From NCBI GenBank assembly GCA_001303415.1, contig LJTN01000015.1, forward strand, positions 1 through 46,514: a stretch of DNA of 46,514 nucleotides, read 5' to 3'. Source of the stretch: Myxococcales bacterium SG8_38 (lineage in GTDB: Bacteria; Myxococcota_A; Polyangia; Polyangiales; Houyiibacteriaceae). Every line of letters starts with the position of its first letter. Within the stretch, counting starts at the first letter, position 1. This document shows, piece by piece, positions 8,975 through 18,996 of the stretch. Under the pieces are notes generated by a model. That model did no database searches. It saw nothing but the letters and a program-made list of their open reading frames with translations, and was not told the origin of the DNA. Made by a program: the position numbers and the translations under genes.

Positions 8975-11900
8975 ATGGAGCTCATCCGGAGCAATCGAAC
9001 CGAAATCCTGGCCGATGCGCTCGCGTCTGCGGTTCGCGAAAACCCGGTTGCTCCCTTCGCAAAGGAAGCCATCGTCGTACCGAGCCGGGGCATGGAGCGC
9101 TGGCTCACGCTTGCGTTGGCGGAGCGCCTCGGCATCTGGAGCAACCCGTGCTTTCCGTTTCCTCGCGCCGTCATCGAGCAAGCCCTCGAAGACCTCGGGT
9201 TTGGGCCGTCCGAAGAAGCCGAGGCCTACGACCCCGAGCGCTTGAAGTGGACGATCGCGCAATTGCTGCTCGACGAAGCTCCAAGCGAGCTTCGAGGATA
9301 CCTCGGCGACCCACCCGACGCCGATCGGGCGCTCCGCTTCGCGAGCACCCTTGCAGGGGTCTTCGACCGGTACGTCGTGTACCGTCCGGATCTCCTCAAA
9401 GGCTGGGCCAAAGGGAAGGAGACCGATTGGCAAGCCGCGCTTTGGCGCCGGGTGGTCGTGCGGCTCGGCCCGCATGACCTATCGATTCGCATCGAACGCG
9501 CCGTGTCCTCTTTGCGCTCCTCGCCGGCTGCCGAGCTGCGATTCGAACGGCTTCACCTATTCTCGCTCGAAACGCTTCCCCCGTTGTTCTTGCGCTTCTT
9601 CAGCGCGCTCTCGAAAACCGTTCCCACGGCGTTCTACTTGCTCGACCCGTCCTGCGAGTACGTGGGGGACATCGGCCCGGCGCAGCTTTCCCTACCGCTG
9701 CGCGGGGATGTCGGCGTTCACCCGTTCCTGTCGAGCGTGGGCCTTCTGTCACGGGATTTTCAGGAGCTATTGCTGGAGGTGGACGAGGCGGTGCGCGATC
9801 GGAGGGACCTCTTCGAGGCGCCAAGTGAGACCAATCTGCTGCGCTCCTTGCAGTCGGACATCCTCGCCTTTCGGAGCCCACCCGCCGACGGGGCGCAGGC
9901 CACGATCGAAGCCTCGGATGGCTCGATTTCCATTCATGCCTGCACGGGTCCGATGCGGGAGGCGCAGGTTCTGCACGAGCTGATCCGAAGCGCGCTCGAG
10001 GAAGACCTCACTCTGCAACCCGAGGACATCGTGGTGATGACGCCGGACCTCGAAATCTATGCGCCGGTCTTTCGAGCAGTATTCGGCCAAGACGAGGGTA
10101 GCCGCATTCCTTACGAGGTTCATGATCGCAAGACTCGGGAGGATGTGTCGTTCTACGACGACTTCCTGGCGGTGCTCGATGTGCTCGACTCGCGTTTCTC
10201 GGTTCTGGATCTCGTCCGGCTGATGGATGCCGGCTCGATGCGCGAGGATTTCCGCTTCAGCCCGGAGGAGCGGGCGCGCCTGACCGAGCTGCTTGCAGCC
10301 GCCGGGGTGCGTTGGGGAATCGACGCGGAGCACCGGGCTCAGCTCGATTTCCCCGCCGAGCCGCTCCATACGTGGCGCGCGGGTCTCGGGCGGCTCTTCT
10401 TGGGCTTCGCGTCGATGCCCGAAGCAATGGACGTGTTCGAGGGCTTGCTGCCTCGGGGAGCGCCCAGCTTGGGAGACGCGGAGCTCCTGGCCCGTCTGTC
10501 GCGCCTGTGCGAGGTTCTGTTCGATCTTCAGCGGCGCACCCGTCAACCGCTCGACGTCGACAGCTGGGTAAGAGAGCTCGAGAGGTTGGCATCGCAGGTA
10601 TTCGAAGAGGAAGACGAAGCGAGCCGCGCGGCCGCGGTGCTGCGAGAGGCTTTGTACACGCTGCAGGACCGGGCGCGGCGAAGCGGCTACGCGGGGCGCG
10701 TATCGCTCAAGGCGCTTCGGCGAGAGCTGAATACGCTGCTCGTTCAGAGCACGCCTGCAGTCGGTTTCCTTCGCAAGGGCGTGACCCTCACGGAGCTCGT
10801 GCCGCTTCGTTCCGTTCCATTCCGCGTCGTTTGTCTTGCGGGGATGAGCGAGGAAGCATTTCCTCGGGGTGACGACCGACCGAGGTTCGACCGGACACGA
10901 AGCGCACACCGCCCGGGCGATCGCAACAAGCGGCACGACGATCGCCATTCGTTTCTGCAAGCCATTCTGTGCGCCCGAGACCGGCTGATCGTGACCTACA
11001 GCGGATCGGTGGCGAGCCTCCGTACCGAGTCGAACCCGTCGCCGGTGGTCTGGGAGCTTCGAGAGACCATCAACCGCTACTACCGGCATCCGGAAGGAAA
11101 ATCGCTCGTCCAGCCCACGATGCATCCGCTCCATGCATTCGACCAGCGATACTTCGATGGAAGTGATTTGCCGCAGGGCTTTTCGGAGCGGTATCTCGGG
11201 ATAGCACGTACGATCGCCGGCCCGACATGTCCGCGACCGCGAATCGAGATTCGCGCGGAGGTCGACGAGCCGGAAACGACGCTCACCGTGGGGGAGCTGG
11301 CGAGCTGGTTGTGGAATCCCCTGAGGGCGTTCACCGACAAAGTGCTGCGAGCTCGCTTCGATGCATCCGCGCTGTACGAGCCGACGGGCGCCTTGACCAA
11401 GCTCGGCGCGCTGGATGCCTCGCGTGTCGGCAACGGCGCGCTTCGGTGGGGTCTCGGCGGCGATGCGCTCGAGGCATACCTCGAGGCAGCGCCGGAATTT
11501 CCAGATGGAAGCTGGGGGAGGCTCGAAAGGGAAGGACTGGCCCGGGAGATCGCAGCGGTCGACATCACGTACCGCGAGGTCGAGGGCGACCGGGAGGTGT
11601 GGTCGGCACGGCTCGAGGCGGACCTCGGGGACGTGGTCTTGGAGGGCCGTCTCGACGGTTTGAGCGCGGATCGACGGATCGCGCGGCGATTCACGAAGAC
11701 GGGGCGAAAGCCGGAGCTGGCCGCATGGATCGAGCATCTGCTGATGCAGGCCGCTCCGATAGCCGGGCTTCCCAGGGAAACGCATCTGATCCTTCGAGGA
11801 ACCGAGGCGCGCCCCAGCATCGTGCGATTTCGTCCCGTGAGCGATCCGACGCGCGTGCTCGGCGAGCTACTGGACCTCTACCGAACCTGTCGGGCTGCCC

Positions 11901-12139
11901 CGCTACCGCTTCTCGAAGGGGCCTCGCGCGCCTTCGCCGAAGCTTTCGATGAGAAGAAAAGGAGCTCCGCGATCCGAGCGGCACGCGATGCGCTCGACAG
12001 GCAACGGGAATGGGACCCGCGCCTCGCGTACGCGCTGGGCCCGGAGGACCCGTTCCAAGACGGCGAATGGGCGGAAGCTTTCGAATGCGCCGCGCTCAGG
12101 CTGTATCGACCGCTGCTCGAGCATCGGAGCGACGGATGA
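8975..12139 (+). CDS. recC: Exodeoxyribonuclease V subunit gamma (RecC)
   Basis: The 1054-aa protein is the RecC subunit of the RecBCD helicase-nuclease, which processes double-strand breaks and, in known systems, scans for the Chi sequence. It begins with the typical IxSNRxExL-like block (ELIRSNRTEILADAL) followed by VPSRGMERWLTLALAERLGIWSN, and later has the IHACTGPMREAQVLHELI and VVMTPDLEIYAPVFRAVFG blocks of RecC. It is slightly shorter than the E. coli protein (1122 aa). No clear Shine-Dalgarno precedes the ATG, which is 4 bases after the SRPBCC stop, so translation may be coupled. Its stop overlaps the recB start in an ATGA junction. The recC-recB-recD order has no ptr gene between recC and recB. 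Confidence 0.95.
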   Translation: MELIRSNRTEILADALASAVRENPVAPFAKEAIVVPSRGMERWLTLALAERLGIWSNPCFPFPRAVIEQALEDLGFGPSEEAEAYDPERLKWTIAQLLLDEAPSELRGYLGDPPDADRALRFASTLAGVFDRYVVYRPDLLKGWAKGKETDWQAALWRRVVVRLGPHDLSIRIERAVSSLRSSPAAELRFERLHLFSLETLPPLFLRFFSALSKTVPTAFYLLDPSCEYVGDIGPAQLSLPLRGDVGVHPFLSSVGLLSRDFQELLLEVDEAVRDRRDLFEAPSETNLLRSLQSDILAFRSPPADGAQATIEASDGSISIHACTGPMREAQVLHELIRSALEEDLTLQPEDIVVMTPDLEIYAPVFRAVFGQDEGSRIPYEVHDRKTREDVSFYDDFLAVLDVLDSRFSVLDLVRLMDAGSMREDFRFSPEERARLTELLAAAGVRWGIDAEHRAQLDFPAEPLHTWRAGLGRLFLGFASMPEAMDVFEGLLPRGAPSLGDAELLARLSRLCEVLFDLQRRTRQPLDVDSWVRELERLASQVFEEEDEASRAAAVLREALYTLQDRARRSGYAGRVSLKALRRELNTLLVQSTPAVGFLRKGVTLTELVPLRSVPFRVVCLAGMSEEAFPRGDDRPRFDRTRSAHRPGDRNKRHDDRHSFLQAILCARDRLIVTYSGSVASLRTESNPSPVVWELRETINRYYRHPEGKSLVQPTMHPLHAFDQRYFDGSDLPQGFSERYLGIARTIAGPTCPRPRIEIRAEVDEPETTLTVGELASWLWNPLRAFTDKVLRARFDASALYEPTGALTKLGALDASRVGNGALRWGLGGDALEAYLEAAPEFPDGSWGRLEREGLAREIAAVDITYREVEGDREVWSARLEADLGDVVLEGRLDGLSADRRIARRFTKTGRKPELAAWIEHLLMQAAPIAGLPRETHLILRGTEARPSIVRFRPVSDPTRVLGELLDLYRTCRAAPLPLLEGASRAFAEAFDEKKRSSAIRAARDALDRQREWDPRLAYALGPEDPFQDGEWAEAFECAALRLYRPLLEHRSDG

Positions 12140-15100
12140 GCGTGACCTCCCCAGAGCTGGCTCGACTCGACGCGCCCACGCTGGTGGAGGCCAGCGCCGG
12201 CACCGGCAAGACACATACCATCACGACGTACTTCGTTCGCGGAGTTCTCGAGCAAGGTCTGAGACCCGAGCAAATCCTCGTGGTCACCTACACGAAGGCG
12301 GCGACGGCGGAGCTTCGCATCCGATGTAGAGCCCGAATCTTGCAGGCTCTTTCTTCGATCGACGCGTCGTCCGGACAGACCGACGCGCTCGGCCAGATCG
12401 TCGCGGGGGCAATCGAACGCTTGGGACGGAGCGAAGTGGAGGAGAGGCTCCGAAACGCCCTTGCCGAAATGGACCAGAACTCCATTCTCACCATTCACGG
12501 CTTCTGCCAACGGCTCCTGCAAGACCATCCGCTGCTCTTCGGAATCGACTTCGATTTCGAGGTGGCCGAGGATTTGTCCTCGATGCATGCAGACCTGGCG
12601 GTCGACTTTTGGGCGACCGACCTCTACGAGCGCCCGCAGTGGCTGCTCCGCGCCCTTGCAGAGCGCCAGGTGGATGTCCGCTATCTCGCCCAATTGGCGC
12701 AAGCAGCAACGATGCCGGGTGTCGAGATCCTCGGACCGGAGCCTGCTGGCGCGGTCGAGCCGGCCGTCTCGCAGGCTGAGGCGCTCCACGAAGACGCTGC
12801 AATCGCTTGGACCAACGGTCGCGAGGAGATCTGCGACATACTCCTCGAGGACCAGCGTCTGAATCGCACGAGCTATTCGAGGAAGCGCGTCGAGAAGTGG
12901 ATCCCCGATCTCGATGCGCTCTTCGAAAAGCGCGGGATCCAGATCCTGCCGGACTACTTTTGGAAGCTCGCCGCCGACCGCATGAGGGTAAAAAAGGGCT
13001 TCGACAGTCCGAGTCACCCCTTCTTCGACGCATGCGCGCGCCTGCAACGAGCGCACGAAGCGTTGGCGCCACTGATCGAGCACGAGGTCTGTGCGTTCAA
13101 GAAGCGCTTCATCGAGTTCGTTAAGCGGCACGACCGACGACGCCGGGAAGAGACCGCGGTCTTGTCCTTCGACGACCTGCTAACGGCGGTGCATGCGCCC
13201 TTGAGCGGCTCTTCCAAGCGCGACCTCGCCTGCAAACCGGAGGCGATCGCGAGGACGATTTCCCTTGCGTATCCGCTTGCCCTCGTCGACGAGTTTCAGG
13301 ATACCGATTCCCTGCAATACGGCATTTTCAAGTCGATTTACGGCAATGGGGCAGTGGTGTACGTCGGCGATCCCAAACAAGCGATCTACGCCTTTCGCGG
13401 AGCGGACGTGTTTTCGTACATCGGCGCCGCCAAGGACATCGGGGATCGCGAGCACACACTGCGGACGAACCGACGGTCGGATCCCGACCTCGTTCAGGCG
13501 GTCAATGTCTTGTTTTCCCGGCCGGTGCGTCCGTTCATCCTGGATGGCATCGAGTTCGAAGAAGCCATCGCGCACGAACCCGCAAACAGGTGCAACATCG
13601 CTCCGGCCCTGGAGGTCATCTTCGCCGACAAAGAGCACCTCGAGCCTCGTCTGGAGATCTCCGTCGCGTCGATCGTGAGCAACGAGATCGCGCACCTCTT
13701 GGGTGGAGACAAATTCATCGAGGGACGACCGCTCCAGCCGGGTGACATGGCCGTCCTTTGCCGGAGCAACAAGCAAGCCCTCGCGGTGACCAGGGCGCTG
13801 CGGGCCGTGGGCATTCCGGCTTCGCTCGATGGGGATTCGAGCGTGCTCGACACCGAAGTGGCTCTGGAACTCCGCGCGGTGCTCGAAGCCGCGTTGATGC
13901 CGGGCGACTCCTCGGGTGTGCGTCGCGCCCTTCTCACTTCGATCATCGGTGTCTCGCCTCACGACCTTGCCGTCATGAAAGACCAGGACTGGTCCGAATG
14001 GATATCCAAGTTCCGCGACTGGAATGCGACCTGGCACAGCCATGGGGTCGTTCGCTTCATGGAGGACATGTTGCGCGATACCAAGGCCGAAGCGCGGCTT
14101 GCGGCGACTCCCGCCGCCCGACGAGATCTGACCGACCTCGTTCACATCGAGGAGCTGCTGATGCGAGGGGAGCGGGAGCGCCGGCGCGACCCGATTGCCT
14201 TGATGCAATGGCTTCGGCGCCTGGACGAAGGAACGCCCGACGGCGGGGCCGTCTTGTACGAGGATCTTGAACAGCGCCCAGACGCAGCGTCCGGCGCCGT
14301 GCGCGTCTCCACCATCCACAAGAGCAAAGGCCTCGAATATGGCGTGGTCTATTGCCCCTTCACCTGGAACGACGCAGGGCTTTTCCGCTTCGACAAGCAG
14401 GCGGTGAAGTTCCACGACGAGCGGCGAAACATCAAGATCGACCTAGGCTCGAGCCAGCGGGACGCACACCTGCGACAGAGCGAACGAGAAGCGCGATCGG
14501 AAGCCATCCGCTTGCTCTACGTCGCGGTCACCCGAGCCCGGCACCATTGCGTCTTGTTTTGGGGGCCCGCGCCAAAGTGGAAGCACTCGGCCCTCGCTCA
14601 TCTTCTGCATGGCGCCGACCGGCTGGATATGCTCGACGACGACGCGATGCGCGCAGACTTGGCGGGGCTCTCGGAAGCTTCCGGCGGCACGGTGGGATGG
14701 AGAGCGCCCCGCCACGGTCCCGCGCCCTCAACCCCGAGCGTGGAGCCGCGCGCGGAGCTACGCGCCCGCGCGGCCATCCGGTCTTTCGATCAGGCCGCGC
14801 GAATCGCGAGCTTCACGAGCCTCACCGGCTTCGATGAGAAGGTTCCAGGGCTCCGAAGCGAGTTGGCTGCGGGTGCGGAGCCTCCTTTGTTTGCGGAGCT
14901 GCCCGGGGGCACCCGCACCGGCTTGCTGCTGCACGCGATATTGCAGCACGCTGACTTCGCGGATCTGAAGGGTGCAGCGACGACGCGTGTCGTTGCGGAC
15001 CAGTTGCGATCCCATGGATTCGACCCGGCCCTCGCAGAGGTCGTACAGCGGGATCTCGTATTGGTGGCCGAGACACCGCTCACCCCGGAGAAGGGCGCCC

Positions 15101-15624
15101 CGAAGCTGAGCGAGCTGCCCGGGAGCGTGCAGCTTCGCGAGCTCGAGTTCACGTTGCACGCCGATCGTCCCGATCTCGGAGGCCTGGCGAAGATCCTAGA
15201 CGAGCATGGCGCGCCCGAAGCAGCTCCCGATTATCACCGGCGCCTTGCCGAAATCAGCACGCAGGCGGCACAACGATTCCTCCGCGGCTTCATCGATCTC
15301 TTTTTCGAGTGGCAGGGCCGATGGTACGTCGCGGATTACAAGTCGAACACGCTTGCGTCCTATGACACGGCGACGATCACGGAAGCGGTTCAACGCGAGC
15401 ACTATCTTTTGCAAGGCCAGCTGTATACGGCGGCCGCGCAGCGGCACCTGAAGCAGCGCCTGCCGGGATACGACTGCGCGAGGGATTGGGGCGGCGTGCT
15501 CTTTTTATTTCTGCGCGGGATGCGAGGTCCGGAGCGTCCCGGCGGCACGTTCTTCGACCGACAGCCCGCCGGTCTTCTGGACGCCGTCGACCGCTGGCTT
15601 GGGGGAAGCGATGGATCTCGCTGA
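12136..15624 (+). CDS. recB: Exodeoxyribonuclease V subunit beta (RecB)
   Basis: The 1162-aa RecB has a UvrD/SF1A helicase and a C-terminal nuclease domain. Seen directly: Walker A ASAGTGKT at 19-26, Walker B LVDEFQDTDSLQY, motif III GDPKQAIYAFRGADV, motif V/VI blocks (STIHKSKGLEYGVVY; RLLYVAVTRARH), and the nuclease blocks GLLLHAILQH and GFIDLFFEWQ...VADYKSN, whose D...D-x-K residues are the metal-dependent active site. The length matches E. coli RecB. The start at 12136 forms ATGA with the recC stop; an in-frame start at 12010 would overlap recC by 130 bases and adds non-homologous sequence. All catalytic blocks look intact. Confidence 0.96.
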   Translation: MSVTSPELARLDAPTLVEASAGTGKTHTITTYFVRGVLEQGLRPEQILVVTYTKAATAELRIRCRARILQALSSIDASSGQTDALGQIVAGAIERLGRSEVEERLRNALAEMDQNSILTIHGFCQRLLQDHPLLFGIDFDFEVAEDLSSMHADLAVDFWATDLYERPQWLLRALAERQVDVRYLAQLAQAATMPGVEILGPEPAGAVEPAVSQAEALHEDAAIAWTNGREEICDILLEDQRLNRTSYSRKRVEKWIPDLDALFEKRGIQILPDYFWKLAADRMRVKKGFDSPSHPFFDACARLQRAHEALAPLIEHEVCAFKKRFIEFVKRHDRRRREETAVLSFDDLLTAVHAPLSGSSKRDLACKPEAIARTISLAYPLALVDEFQDTDSLQYGIFKSIYGNGAVVYVGDPKQAIYAFRGADVFSYIGAAKDIGDREHTLRTNRRSDPDLVQAVNVLFSRPVRPFILDGIEFEEAIAHEPANRCNIAPALEVIFADKEHLEPRLEISVASIVSNEIAHLLGGDKFIEGRPLQPGDMAVLCRSNKQALAVTRALRAVGIPASLDGDSSVLDTEVALELRAVLEAALMPGDSSGVRRALLTSIIGVSPHDLAVMKDQDWSEWISKFRDWNATWHSHGVVRFMEDMLRDTKAEARLAATPAARRDLTDLVHIEELLMRGERERRRDPIALMQWLRRLDEGTPDGGAVLYEDLEQRPDAASGAVRVSTIHKSKGLEYGVVYCPFTWNDAGLFRFDKQAVKFHDERRNIKIDLGSSQRDAHLRQSEREARSEAIRLLYVAVTRARHHCVLFWGPAPKWKHSALAHLLHGADRLDMLDDDAMRADLAGLSEASGGTVGWRAPRHGPAPSTPSVEPRAELRARAAIRSFDQAARIASFTSLTGFDEKVPGLRSELAAGAEPPLFAELPGGTRTGLLLHAILQHADFADLKGAATTRVVADQLRSHGFDPALAEVVQRDLVLVAETPLTPEKGAPKLSELPGSVQLRELEFTLHADRPDLGGLAKILDEHGAPEAAPDYHRRLAEISTQAAQRFLRGFIDLFFEWQGRWYVADYKSNTLASYDTATITEAVQREHYLLQGQLYTAAAQRHLKQRLPGYDCARDWGGVLFLFLRGMRGPERPGGTFFDRQPAGLLDAVDRWLGGSDGSR

Positions 15625-17335
15625 GCTTCGGGCCGCCGGTCTTCTCGAGTTACTGGACGTGGAGATGGCGCGAGCGCTCGCACGCATCGGGAGGACCCGC
15701 AATCGGGACGTCGAGCTCGCAATCGCGCTCACGAGTCGAAGCATTCGCCGAGGACATACATGCTTTCCGCTAGGCATGGATGTCTCGGACCTCTGGCCGC
15801 ATGGCTCTGCGCCCCCGGAGCCGTTGCCGGACGTACCGCGCTGGGAAGCCGCACTGCGCGGCGCCTCTCTCACACGGAACGGACCTCTCGTGCTCGACGA
15901 GAGCAACCGTCTCTACTTTCGCCGCTATTGGCAGCTCGAGCAGGACGTGGCCAAGAGCCTGTCCACCCGCTCGGCCGGGCCTCCGGCGGCCATGCCTGAC
16001 CCGACTTGGCTCGAAGCGGCCCTTGGTCGGTTGTTCGGCGGGAACCACGGTTCATCGCAACGCAATGCCGCGCTCAATGCGCTTCGGCACCGGGTCTCCT
16101 TGCTCTGTGGAGGCCCCGGAACTGGCAAGACGACGGCGGTGGCGGCAATCGTCGCGCTCCTAGCAGAGCGAGCGCTGCGCGACACGGGCGCTTTGCCGAG
16201 AATCATGCTCCTCGCACCGACTGGTAAATCCGCCGCACGGCTCGGAGAAGCGGTCAGCTCGGCCAAGACCAAAATTGCTAGCTTCGAACGGGTACTCGAT
16301 GCGATTCCAGACCAGGCCATGACCATCCACCGAGCGCTCGGCATGCAGCCCGCCGGCATGTCGTTTCGCAGAGACGCCGATCACCCGCTCGATGCAGACA
16401 TCATCGTCGTGGACGAAGCGTCAATGGTCGACCTCGGCTTGATGCGGCAGCTGCTCGATGCGACGCCGCCGGAGGCGACGCTGCTGATCGTCGGCGACCC
16501 GGATCAACTGACCTCGGTCGAAGCGGGCTCGGTTCTGCGCGATCTGGTCATCGCGAGCACCGAGACCTGGTGGAAGGGCCGAGTCACTCAGCTCACGAGG
16601 ACCTTTCGGTATGCCGAAGATCAACCGCTCGGTCAGCTGGTAGCGGCGATCCGGCGCGGCGATCTGGCAGAGGTCGACGCCCTGCTCAGCCTCGAATCAG
16701 CGCAGGACGTTGCCTGGACGCCAATCGAGGGGCTGCCGGCCGAGCTCGATCGTGCCGCCCTGCATTGGGCAGAGGCCCTGGCCGCCACGGACCCCGAGGC
16801 GCATTTCGTGCAACGCGTACGCTTCGCGACCCTGAGCCCGTATCGCGTCGGACCGACGGGGACCCGGCAGCTCGGCATGGCCATGATGGCGCGTTTGACG
16901 GCCGAGGGCCGAGGGCCGCGCGTCACGCCCATCATCATCGAGCAGAACAACCGAGAGCTACACGTATACAATGGCGACTTCGCAATGCTGCTCGGCGATC
17001 ATTCGCGACGTGCCGTGATCCAGCGCGTCGCCGAAGGCCCTTACGAGGTTGCCGAGTCGCGCCTGCCCAAATACTCGGACGCTTTTGCTCTTAGCGTGCA
17101 CAAGGCGCAGGGCTCGGAGTTCGACGAGGTGCTCATCGTGCTGCCCGAAGAAGATGCCCCGCTGCTCACCCGCGAGCTGCTCTACACCGCGGTGAGCCGC
17201 GCGAGGAAGCGCGTGCGGCTGGTCGGGCCGCGCCAAGTGATCGCCGCGGCGCTCGCGCGCAGGGCCCAACGACACTCCGGGCTCGTCGACGCGATCGCAC
17301 GCGCATCACGTGCGCCAGACCAGAGATCGGCCTAG
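15611..17335 (+). CDS. recD: Exodeoxyribonuclease V subunit alpha (RecD)
   Basis: The 574-aa SF1B helicase is the fast 5'-3' motor of RecBCD. Walker A GGPGTGKT is at 167-174. Walker B VDEASMVDLGLM, motif III VGDPDQLTSVEAGSVL, and the C-terminal UvrD-like block SVHKAQGSEFDEVLIVLP plus LLYTAVSRARK are all present. The ATG at 15611 has GGGGGAAG just upstream and overlaps the recB end by 14 bases; a TTG at 15599 is in frame but lacks that site. RecC, RecB and RecD together supply a complete RecBCD enzyme. Confidence 0.95.
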   Translation: MDLAELRAAGLLELLDVEMARALARIGRTRNRDVELAIALTSRSIRRGHTCFPLGMDVSDLWPHGSAPPEPLPDVPRWEAALRGASLTRNGPLVLDESNRLYFRRYWQLEQDVAKSLSTRSAGPPAAMPDPTWLEAALGRLFGGNHGSSQRNAALNALRHRVSLLCGGPGTGKTTAVAAIVALLAERALRDTGALPRIMLLAPTGKSAARLGEAVSSAKTKIASFERVLDAIPDQAMTIHRALGMQPAGMSFRRDADHPLDADIIVVDEASMVDLGLMRQLLDATPPEATLLIVGDPDQLTSVEAGSVLRDLVIASTETWWKGRVTQLTRTFRYAEDQPLGQLVAAIRRGDLAEVDALLSLESAQDVAWTPIEGLPAELDRAALHWAEALAATDPEAHFVQRVRFATLSPYRVGPTGTRQLGMAMMARLTAEGRGPRVTPIIIEQNNRELHVYNGDFAMLLGDHSRRAVIQRVAEGPYEVAESRLPKYSDAFALSVHKAQGSEFDEVLIVLPEEDAPLLTRELLYTAVSRARKRVRLVGPRQVIAAALARRAQRHSGLVDAIARASRAPDQRSA

Positions 17336-17347
17336 TATCCCGCGCCA

Positions 17348-17363
17348 GTGAAACGTGTTTCAC
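17348..17363. promoter_or_regulatory. Palindromic operator-like site before the GMC oxidoreductase gene
   Basis: GTGAAAC-GT-GTTTCAC is a perfect 7-base inverted repeat with a 2-base centre. It lies between the recD stop and the ribosome binding site of the GMC gene, 13 bases before the ATG. Size and symmetry suit a TetR-type or similar dimeric repressor. A weak -10-like TAGTAT (17332-17337) lies just upstream, so a bound protein would block the start of transcription. No regulator gene is adjacent. Confidence 0.5.
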
Positions 17364-17376
17364 CGAGGAGGAGGCG

Positions 17377-18996
17377 ATGGCCGAGTACGACTACATCGTG
17401 ATTGGGGCGGGGTCCGCCGGTGCCATCGTGGCGAGCCGACTCGCGGAGAGAGCCGACGTCGAGGTCCTTCTACTCGAAGCCGGCGGCACCGACCGAACGA
17501 CGCTCGTTCGCAAGCCTGGAATGATCAGCCTGGTCCACCAGGTGAAGCAGCTCAAAAAGAAGCTCGATTGGGGCTTTACCACCGTGCCGCAAACGCACCT
17601 CGATGGTCGATGCCTCCCCTACACACGCGGAAAGGTTCTCGGCGGCTCGAGCTCGGTCAACGGCATGCTTTATCTCCGCGGCAACCACGCCAACTACGAC
17701 GACTGGGCCGCCAGCGGCTGCGACGGTTGGCGCTTCGAAGAGGTGCTTCCGTACTTCAAGAAGCTCGAAGACCACGAAGATGGCGAAACCGAATATCACG
17801 GGGTGGGGGGCCCCATTCGAGTCAGCCGGCATCCCGATGATCAAATCAGCCCCGCGTCGAAGGCATTCTTGCAGGCGGCGTCCGAGATGTGCGGCATCCC
17901 CATCTGCGACGACTTCAATGCCGAGACCCAACATTGCGCGAGCATCTACCAAATGTCTTCGGCCCGTGGCGTACGAAGCAGCACCGCAGAGGGCTATGTG
18001 CACCCGAGCCTCAGGCGGCCCAATTTTCACTTGGAGATTCGGGCGATGGCTCACCGCATCGTCATCGAGCGCGGGCGCGCTACCGGCGTCGAGTACCACG
18101 GTCCGAGCGGCGTGACCGTCGCCCGAGCGCGGCGCGAGGTGATCATCTCGGGTGGCACCATCGGGTCGCCGCAGATCTTGATGCTCTCCGGTATCGGACC
18201 TGCTGATCATCTGCGCGAGCACGGAATCGAGGTGCAGCTCGATTTGCCCGGAGTCGGCAATAACCTGCACGATCATCTCTTCGTGCCACTCACGTACCGC
18301 GCCCCCACCAGCCTGCATCGCGGCACGGCGTTGCACTTTTTCGGGGGAATGATCCAGGAGTATCTCTTGGGCAACGGTTGGTTCGGGCGGACCGTGTTCG
18401 AAGCGGGCGCCTTCATCAAGAGCCGTCCCGACGCTCCAATTCCCGACATTCAGATCCACACGCTTCCATGGGGTTATCCCACCCCCAACCAGGACGGCCC
18501 GGAGCGCCCGGACATCGATACTGGCCATTGTCTGACCGTGATGCCTACTTTGATTTATCCAAAGAGCCGGGGCGACGTTCGTCTGTCGTCCGCCGCGCCG
18601 GACGCCGCGCCTCTCATCGATCCACATTTTCTGGAGGAGCCGGAAGACATGCAGCTTTTGGTCACCGCGATCCGGAGATGCAGGGAGATCTCTACGCATC
18701 CCGCCATGAGCGATCACCTGCGCGAAGAGCTTTCGCCCGGCGCCGACCGCAAGACGGATGAAGCGCTCGTCGAGGAGATCAAGCTACGCGCGACGACGGT
18801 CTATCATCCGGTCGGCACGTGCAAGATGGGTGTGGACGAGACGGCGGTCGTAAACCCCAAGCTCCAAGTGCACGGCATCGAGGGTCTGCGTGTCGCCGAT
18901 GCATCGATCATACCGCAGATCACGGGAGGCAACACCAACGCGCCGAGCATGATGATCGGGGAGCGCGCCGCAGCGCTGATTCAAGAAGCGAGCTAG
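17377..18996 (+). CDS. GMC family FAD-dependent oxidoreductase (choline dehydrogenase-like)
   Basis: The 539-aa flavoenzyme is of the glucose-methanol-choline oxidoreductase family, which oxidises alcohols. The N-terminal FAD motif is GAGSAG in DYIVIGAGSAGAIVASRL; the first GMC signature is GKVLGGSSSVNGMLYLRG, the second GGTIGSPQILMLSGIGP. The C-terminal block has HPVGTCKMG and the closing FAD contact TGGNTNAPSMMIGERAA. The active-site His of HPVG and the Asn of GGNTNAPS are present. GAGGAGG precedes the ATG by 5 bases. There is no signal peptide, so it is cytoplasmic. The substrate is unknown; choline, other alcohols or sterols cannot be separated on sequence alone. An operator-like palindrome sits before the gene. 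Confidence 0.9.
   Translation: MAEYDYIVIGAGSAGAIVASRLAERADVEVLLLEAGGTDRTTLVRKPGMISLVHQVKQLKKKLDWGFTTVPQTHLDGRCLPYTRGKVLGGSSSVNGMLYLRGNHANYDDWAASGCDGWRFEEVLPYFKKLEDHEDGETEYHGVGGPIRVSRHPDDQISPASKAFLQAASEMCGIPICDDFNAETQHCASIYQMSSARGVRSSTAEGYVHPSLRRPNFHLEIRAMAHRIVIERGRATGVEYHGPSGVTVARARREVIISGGTIGSPQILMLSGIGPADHLREHGIEVQLDLPGVGNNLHDHLFVPLTYRAPTSLHRGTALHFFGGMIQEYLLGNGWFGRTVFEAGAFIKSRPDAPIPDIQIHTLPWGYPTPNQDGPERPDIDTGHCLTVMPTLIYPKSRGDVRLSSAAPDAAPLIDPHFLEEPEDMQLLVTAIRRCREISTHPAMSDHLREELSPGADRKTDEALVEEIKLRATTVYHPVGTCKMGVDETAVVNPKLQVHGIEGLRVADASIIPQITGGNTNAPSMMIGERAAALIQEAS

Noticed and set aside
9767..11785. 672-codon minus-strand frame inside recC
   Set aside because: Arg/Pro-rich with no recognisable motif; it is antisense to an intact recC.
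12010..12135. Longer N-terminus for RecB starting at 12010
   Set aside because: It would overlap recC by 130 bases; the ATGA junction at 12136 puts the Walker A motif at the usual position.
13180..14415. 411-codon minus-strand frame inside recB
   Set aside because: Antisense to conserved helicase motifs and without domain or ribosome binding site.
17470..18717. 415-codon minus-strand frame inside the GMC gene
   Set aside because: Antisense to conserved GMC motifs; a codon-bias artefact.
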